Assembly: GCA_963840435.1 (NCBI GenBank)
Contig: CAWIYY010000017.1
Location: forward strand, 124,001 to 188,000
DNA from: Bog-473 sp963840435
Lineage (GTDB): Bacteria > Actinomycetota > Acidimicrobiia > Acidimicrobiales > RAAP-2
Direction: 5' to 3'
Length of the DNA: 64,000 nt
The position numbers and the translations under genes are program-made. This document shows positions 60,095 through 64,000 of the stretch, piece after piece. The notes below the pieces were generated by a model. It was not told the DNA's origin, did no database searches, and was given only the letters and a program-made list of their open reading frames with translations. Numbering within the stretch: position 1 is the first letter of the stretch; each line of letters starts with the position of its first letter.

Positions 60095-60124
60095 CTAAAG
60101 ATGGAACTGGCCTAGTCCGATAGT
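60095..60124 (+). promoter_or_regulatory. Sigma28/FliA-like promoter for flgB-C-D-E-fliM-fliN
   Basis: CTAAAG (60095-60100), 15-bp spacer, TCCGATAGT (60116-60124). It starts 8 bp after the sulfotransferase stop. Predicted start about 60131. Confidence 0.75.
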
Positions 60125-60133
60125 CCAAGTGCT

Positions 60134-60169
60134 GGCAGGGACTGCCGGCACGAACCGCCCAGGATGGGC
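60134..60169 (+). ncRNA. Conserved twin-hairpin leader motif, copy 2 (flgB operon)
   Basis: Hairpin 1 is GGCA (60134-60137), loop GGGAC, TGCC (60143-60146), identical to copy 1. Hairpin 2 is GCCC (60157-60160), loop AGGAT, GGGC (60166-60169), one base different in the loop. CAGGAUGG in the second loop is close to the high-affinity CsrA consensus (ACARGGAUG). The bases between the hairpins differ more than the hairpins themselves, which suggests selection on RNA structure. Confidence 0.62.
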
Positions 60170-60235
60170 ACGACGAAGTAGTCAGGAACACACACCGTGT
60201 TCGTGACACCGAGTGAACCATCCGAGGGGGGGAAC

Positions 60236-60583
60236 GTGTCAGACGGCATCCTGGGCGTCCTGCAGTTCGCGGTCGACGGCGTCTCGCTCCAAGAGCAGAC
60301 CACGGCGAACAACATCGCCAACGACGACACCCCCAACTTTTCCGCTCAGGACGTCAGTTTCGAGCAGAGCCTGCAGAACGCTATGGACGCACCGGGCGGC
60401 GGGACGGCCCAGACCGTGGTGAGCAACTCGACCGCGCCGGCCGCCACGAACGGCAACAACGTCGACCTGCCGACCGAGATGACGTCGGCCACCCAGGAGA
60501 CCATGCAGTACCAGAGCCTGGTCGAGCTGCTGAACGCGCAGTTCCGGCTGGTGCAGGGCGCCGCCGGCGGGAGTTTCTCATGA
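60236..60583 (+). CDS. flgB: Flagellar proximal rod protein FlgB
   Basis: The 115-residue rod protein has the motif LQFAVDGVSLQEQTTANNIANDDTPNFSAQDVSFEQSLQ and C-terminal TSATQETMQYQSLVELLNAQFRLVQGAAGGSF. The GTG at 60236 follows GAGGGGGGG. FlgB and FlgC form the lowest part of the rod, next to FliE. An upstream GTG at 60200 would add 12 residues and is less likely. Its stop overlaps flgC by 4 bp. Confidence 0.9.
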   Translation: MSDGILGVLQFAVDGVSLQEQTTANNIANDDTPNFSAQDVSFEQSLQNAMDAPGGGTAQTVVSNSTAPAATNGNNVDLPTEMTSATQETMQYQSLVELLNAQFRLVQGAAGGSFS

Positions 60584-60987
60584 GCCTCTTCGGGGCGATG
60601 CCCATCGCCACCACGGGCATCGACGCGGCGCAGGAATGGATCGACGCCATCGGCGGCAACATCGCCAACGCGGACGACACCGGGCCGACGAGCCAAGGTG
60701 CCTACCAGACGCAGTACGTCGACGCCGTGCCGCTGCCTTCGGACCAACCCAACGGGGCGGGCCAGGGTGTGGCGACGGGGATCGAGCTCGGCAGCAGCGA
60801 GGGCACGGAGGAATACGACCCGGGCAACCCGCAGGCGGACTCCAAGGGCATGATCCGCGTCTCGACGGTGGACCTGGGCCAGCAGATGGTGAGTCTGGTG
60901 CAGGCGCAGACGAGTTATCAAGCAAACGTCTCCGTGGTGAACCAGGCCAAGACCGCCTACGAGTCCGCCCTCACCCTGGGCACCTGA
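60580..60987 (+). CDS. flgC: Flagellar proximal rod protein FlgC
   Basis: The 135-residue rod protein has MPIATTGIDAAQEWIDAIGGNIANADDTGPTSQGAYQTQYV at the start and the C-terminal helix VDLGQQMVSLVQAQTSYQANVSVVNQAKTAYESALTLGT. Family text TVDLGQQMVSL is clear. It starts at ATG 60580 with a 4-bp overlap with flgB. It forms the rod with FlgB and FlgF/FlgG types; FlgF and FlgG are not in the window. Confidence 0.9.
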   Translation: MSLFGAMPIATTGIDAAQEWIDAIGGNIANADDTGPTSQGAYQTQYVDAVPLPSDQPNGAGQGVATGIELGSSEGTEEYDPGNPQADSKGMIRVSTVDLGQQMVSLVQAQTSYQANVSVVNQAKTAYESALTLGT

Positions 60988-61006
60988 CCCCCTCCTCTTC
61001 CTTCAC

Positions 61007-61091
61007 GCACCGACCGCACCGACCGCACCGACCGCACCGACACCGGCCAAACCGACACCGACCGCACAGGACCAGGACCAGGAGCAGGAGC
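61007..61091 (+). repeat. Two tandem repeat tracts before flgD, one containing its ribosome site
   Basis: GCACCGACC repeats three times from 61007, then GCACCGACA (to 61042). Then AGGACC-AGGACC-AGGAGC-AGGAGC fills 61068-61091. The last unit is the ribosome site of flgD (ATG 61100, 8 bp spacing). Slippage would change ribosome-site copies and leader length. Confidence 0.7.
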
Positions 61092-61099
61092 GCACAGCC

Positions 61100-61570
61100 A
61101 TGACCGTAGGGCCCGTCAACTCGAACAGTGGCGCCGGCGCCACCGGCCAGACGTCGTCGTCCTCGGCCTCGGCCAACCCGCTGCAGAGCCTGCAGAACCC
61201 GAACACGTTCTTGAACCTGCTCGTGGCACAGCTCAAGTACCAAGACCCGCTCAACCCGACCTCGGGCACCCAGTTCCTGTCGCAGACGGCGCAGCTGACC
61301 GAGGTCGAGACGATGACCCAGCTCCAGTCGGAAGTAGGCCAGGAGGTCACCTCGCAACAGCAGGAGGTCACCTCGCAGCAGCAACAGGCCTCCACCTCCA
61401 TGATCGGTCAGACGATCAGCGCCACCCTTGCCGACGGGACAACCGTGTCGGGCGTCGTCCAGGGGGTGTCGCTCGAGACCTCCGGCGGCCCCATGCTCAA
61501 CGTCAACGGGACGTCGGTGCCGCTCAGTGACGTGCAGTCGGTCGGGACGGCACCGCCGCCGAGCTCGTAA
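61100..61570 (+). CDS. flgD: Flagellar hook cap/scaffold protein FlgD
   Basis: The 156-residue protein has the N-terminal FlgD motif: NTFLNLLVAQLKYQDPLNPTSGTQFLSQTAQLTEVETMTQLQSEV. The repeated EVTSQQQ is unusual, a short duplication. The last part (MIGQTISATLADGTTVSGVVQGVSLETSGGPMLNVNGTSVPLSDV) is the small beta domain. FlgD caps the growing hook. It lies between flgC and flgE, each time with a repeat-filled spacer. Confidence 0.9.
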   Translation: MTVGPVNSNSGAGATGQTSSSSASANPLQSLQNPNTFLNLLVAQLKYQDPLNPTSGTQFLSQTAQLTEVETMTQLQSEVGQEVTSQQQEVTSQQQQASTSMIGQTISATLADGTTVSGVVQGVSLETSGGPMLNVNGTSVPLSDVQSVGTAPPPSS

Positions 61571-61607
61571 GCACGGACCGGCGGCCGGCCGAGGCCACCG
61601 CCACGAC

Positions 61608-61643
61608 ATTCGTATTCGCATTCGTATTCGTATTCGTATTCGA
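61608..61643 (+). repeat. Hexamer microsatellite (ATTCGT x6) before flgE
   Basis: Six units, four ATTCGT, one ATTCGC and one ATTCGA, run from 61608 to 61643 in the flgD-flgE spacer, 37 bp before the flgE ATG. The tract is AT-richer than its surroundings. Confidence 0.8.
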
Positions 61644-61680
61644 GAACACGCAACATCAATCAGGAGGGGAACCGAACACA

Positions 61681-62991
61681 ATGGATCAAGCACTGCTCGC
61701 CGCCGTGTCGGGCATCGATACGACGCAGACGTATCTCGACACGATCGGCAACAACATCGCCAACGTCAACACCGACGGCTACAAGCAGCAGGACGTCGAC
61801 TTCGTCGACCTGCTGTCCGAGCAGATCTCCGGTGCCACGGCCCCACCGTCCCCTTCGGGCTCCGGAGCCGGCATCAACCCGCTGGCCGTGGGTTCGGGGG
61901 TACGCGTCGGCGCCATCTCGAGCGACCTGACCGAAGGCTCGCTCCAGCAGACCGACCAGCCCAACGACGTCGCCATCAGCGGCAGCGGCTTCCTCGTCGC
62001 CGAGCAGGGCGGCCAGCAGGTGTTCACCCGCAACGGCCAGCTCTCCACCGACGCCAACGGCAACCTCGACACGCCGACCGGCGGCCTCATCCAGGGCTGG
62101 CAGGCGGTGAACGGCCAGATCGACACCAACGCGCCGATCGGTTCGGTGACCATCCCGACCGGCCAGGTCATCCCGGCCAAGGCCACCACCGAGATCACGA
62201 TGGGCGGCAACCTGCCGGCCTGGGGTGGCTCGGGTACGTCGACGCCGGTGACCGCGACCGTGACGGCCTACGACTCGCTGGGTGACGCCATTCCGGTCAC
62301 GCTGACCTTCACCCAGGTGGCGGGCACCCCGAACGCCTGGACGGTTCAGGCCACCGTGACCGACGCGGCCGGGGCCTCGCAGAATCTGTACGCCGCCGGG
62401 AGCCAGCCGACCATCAAGTTCGACCCCGTGTCGGGTCAGGTGTCGTCCATCACGGGCGTGACCCCCAACTCGAACGGGTCATTCTCGTTGCCGGTCGGTG
62501 CCATGCCCACGGGGTTCACCTTCCCGACGGGTGACACCTGGAACGTCGACTTCCCGGCGCCGGGGACGGCTGCGTCGTTCACCCAGTTCGCCGGCGGCTC
62601 CACCGCCGAGGCAGTCAGCCAGGACGGGGCGTCGGCGGGGACATTGACCTCCTACTCCATCAACTCCAACGGCACCATCGTCGGATCGTTCTCGAACGGC
62701 CAGACGGCGACCATCGCCCAGCTGGCGCTGGCCAACTTCGCCAACCCGGGGGGACTCGACTCCGTCGGGAACCTCGACTTCGTGACGACGCCCAACTCCG
62801 GCCAGCCCGAGATCGGCGCGCCCGGCACGGGTGGGCGGGGGACGCTGGTCGGCGGTTCGCTCGAGTCGTCCAACGTCAACCTGGCCGGCCAGCTCACCGA
62901 CCTCGTGGTGGCGCAAGAGGCCTACCAGGCCAACACCAAGGTCGTGAACACTGACTCGACGGTGACGCAGTCGCTGGTCCAGATGGCATGA
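61681..62991 (+). CDS. flgE: Flagellar hook protein FlgE
   Basis: The 436-residue protein has ALLAAVSGIDTTQTYLDTIGNNIANVNTDGYKQQDVDFVDLLSEQ at the start, QTDQPNDVAISGSGFLVAEQGGQQVFTRNGQLSTDANGNL in the next conserved block, and the C-terminal SLESSNVNLAGQLTDLVVAQEAYQANTKVVNTDSTVTQSLVQM. It is the hook subunit (FlgG-type rod proteins are similar but shorter, ~260). AGGAGGGGA lies before ATG. Its stop overlaps fliM by 4 bp. Confidence 0.92.
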   Translation: MDQALLAAVSGIDTTQTYLDTIGNNIANVNTDGYKQQDVDFVDLLSEQISGATAPPSPSGSGAGINPLAVGSGVRVGAISSDLTEGSLQQTDQPNDVAISGSGFLVAEQGGQQVFTRNGQLSTDANGNLDTPTGGLIQGWQAVNGQIDTNAPIGSVTIPTGQVIPAKATTEITMGGNLPAWGGSGTSTPVTATVTAYDSLGDAIPVTLTFTQVAGTPNAWTVQATVTDAAGASQNLYAAGSQPTIKFDPVSGQVSSITGVTPNSNGSFSLPVGAMPTGFTFPTGDTWNVDFPAPGTAASFTQFAGGSTAEAVSQDGASAGTLTSYSINSNGTIVGSFSNGQTATIAQLALANFANPGGLDSVGNLDFVTTPNSGQPEIGAPGTGGRGTLVGGSLESSNVNLAGQLTDLVVAQEAYQANTKVVNTDSTVTQSLVQMA

Positions 62992-63962
62992 CCACTGAGG
63001 ACCTGGCTGTGCAGGATGCAGGCGCGAGCACGCGGCCGGCTGTCGTGGGGGAGGGCGGTGCGCCCAAGAAAGCGGCGCGCACCAACATCCGCGTCCACGA
63101 CTTCAGCATGCCCAAGACGCTCGACCGCAACCGCATCCGCGGCCTCCAGGTCCTCTACGAGACGCTGGCGCACCGGGCGAGCGGGTTGCTGACCAACCGC
63201 CTGCGGACCCCGGTGACGCTGACCCTGGGCGAGTTCGAGCAGCACACCTGGGGCGAGTACGCCGGGCAGCTGCCCGAACCCACCTGCCTGTTCGCAGTGA
63301 CGATGGCGCCCCTGCAGGGCCGGGTGGTCCTGCACGTGCCGCTGCCGCTGGCCATGACCGTCGTCGACCTGCGCATGGGCGGCAAGGGAGACGGGCGCTA
63401 CCAGGTCGAGCGGCCACTCACCGAAATTGAGCAGCGCCTGGTGGCCGACGCGGCCGACGCGCTGTTCTCCGAGTTGCCCTCGGTCCTGGCACCGGTCATG
63501 GCGCTGCAGATCGGGACACCCATGCAGGTGAACAGCGCGCAGTTCCTGCCGCCGGTGCGTCCGACGGACATGGCGCTGCTCGTCCCGCTCGTCTTCGAGC
63601 TGCACGAAGACGCCCGGTTCGCCTTCGAACTGTGCTTCCCGTTCAGCATCGTGCAGCCGCTGGTGGACACGCTGGACATCCAGAACCAGGACGAGGAGAT
63701 GACGGGCGGCATCGGCGACGCCGACGCCGTCGTCCGGCGCCTGCTCGAGACACCGGTCGACATCCGGGTCCTGTTCCCGTCGACCATGCTCACCCCGGCC
63801 GACTTCCTCCACCTCGCCGTGGGCGACGTCGTCGGGCTGCCCTACGACCAGGGTGCGTCACTGTCCCTCGTGGTCGGCGACCAACACCATCTTGACGTCC
63901 TCCCGACGACCAGCGGCAAGCGCCTGGCCTGTGTCGTCGTTGACCACGGGGAGAATCAATGA
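62988..63962 (+). CDS. fliM: Flagellar motor switch protein FliM
   Basis: The 324-residue protein has the central CheC-like domain: VHDFSMPKTLDRNRIRGLQVLYETLAHRASGLLTNRLRTPV and PLTEIEQRLVADAADALFSELPSVLAP. The C-terminal part HLAVGDVVGLPYDQGASLSLVVGDQ is SpoA-like and binds FliN. The usual N-terminal CheY-P-binding LSQxEID motif is not evident; residues 1-30 are acidic and Ala/Gly-rich instead. FliM sets motor direction. Confidence 0.93.
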   Translation: MTTEDLAVQDAGASTRPAVVGEGGAPKKAARTNIRVHDFSMPKTLDRNRIRGLQVLYETLAHRASGLLTNRLRTPVTLTLGEFEQHTWGEYAGQLPEPTCLFAVTMAPLQGRVVLHVPLPLAMTVVDLRMGGKGDGRYQVERPLTEIEQRLVADAADALFSELPSVLAPVMALQIGTPMQVNSAQFLPPVRPTDMALLVPLVFELHEDARFAFELCFPFSIVQPLVDTLDIQNQDEEMTGGIGDADAVVRRLLETPVDIRVLFPSTMLTPADFLHLAVGDVVGLPYDQGASLSLVVGDQHHLDVLPTTSGKRLACVVVDHGENQ

Positions 63963-64000
63963 CAGACACTGCACAATCGACGACGCCGCCCGAGGGCGAG
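63959..64000 (+). CDS. fliN: FliN-position gene, 3'-truncated by window edge
   Basis: Only the first 14 codons are visible, starting at ATG 63959 with a 4-bp overlap with fliM. They encode a polar Thr/Pro/Glu start, which is usual for FliN but not diagnostic. Identity as fliN is inferred from order (fliM-fliN). Confidence 0.55.
   Translation, partial: MTDTAQSTTPPEGE

Noticed and set aside
50337..60169. Twin hairpins as a c-di-GMP (GEMM) riboswitch
   Set aside because: The GEMM conserved core and its two long paired helices are not present; each hairpin has only a 4-bp stem and a 5-nt loop.
49410..61643. Tandem repeats as a CRISPR array
   Set aside because: Units are 6-9 bp with no spacers, and no cas genes are present.

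Overview
The window is high-GC DNA with dense gene packing, many GTG starts and repeated 4-bp ATGA/GTGA gene overlaps. A long flagellar locus sits beside actinobacterial-type genes (luciferase-like oxidoreductase, TetR and large ATPase-LuxR regulators, DUF2834, GbsR/MarR). This points to a motile actinobacterium, possibly Acidimicrobiia; the class is inferred. No rRNA, tRNA, insertion sequence, phage or CRISPR array was seen.

Layout. 1-27.4 kb is a mosaic of metabolic and regulatory genes: an SPFH membrane protein with a ribbon-helix-helix partner; a TetR-controlled putative diiron protein plus luciferase-family oxidoreductase; a TetR-MFS efflux pair; an HSL-type esterase; a NarL-type two-component system; two very large ATPase-LuxR regulators; secreted proteins; and lipid or redox enzymes. 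27.5-64 kb is a flagellar locus in several transcription units: flbD-motA-motB-fliL; flgN-flgK-flgL-fliW; on the minus strand flhA, an flhF-like gene, a small membrane protein and csrA; then an FkbH-like protein and two double glycosyltransferases next to flagellin; fliC; fliD-fliS-(fliT-like); fliE-F-G-H-I-J, a muralytic enzyme, fliK and a sulfotransferase; and flgB-C-D-E-fliM-fliN, which runs off the right edge.

Regulation. Five transcription units start with a shared sigma28/FliA-like promoter, C-T-A/C-A-A-G, a 14-15 bp spacer, then G/T-CCGA. In all five the predicted leader RNA folds into at least one small hairpin exposing GGA in its loop, as CsrA/RsmA sites do. The fliE and flgB leaders share a near-identical tandem pair of such hairpins at the same distance from the promoter. 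csrA and its antagonist fliW are both in the window. This suggests one post-transcriptional CsrA-FliW circuit reaching well beyond flagellin, and it is the most interesting signal here.

Sequence quality. Several reading frames are broken by one base although both halves match their families: the CAP-like secreted protein, the enoyl-CoA hydratase, motA, motB, and probably the GT2 glycosyltransferase and fliJ. The first five all carry one extra base. The pattern looks more like assembly or base-call error than gene decay, but raw reads are needed to decide. Naive calling would give a false MotA-MotB fusion and a false FliJ-FliK fusion.
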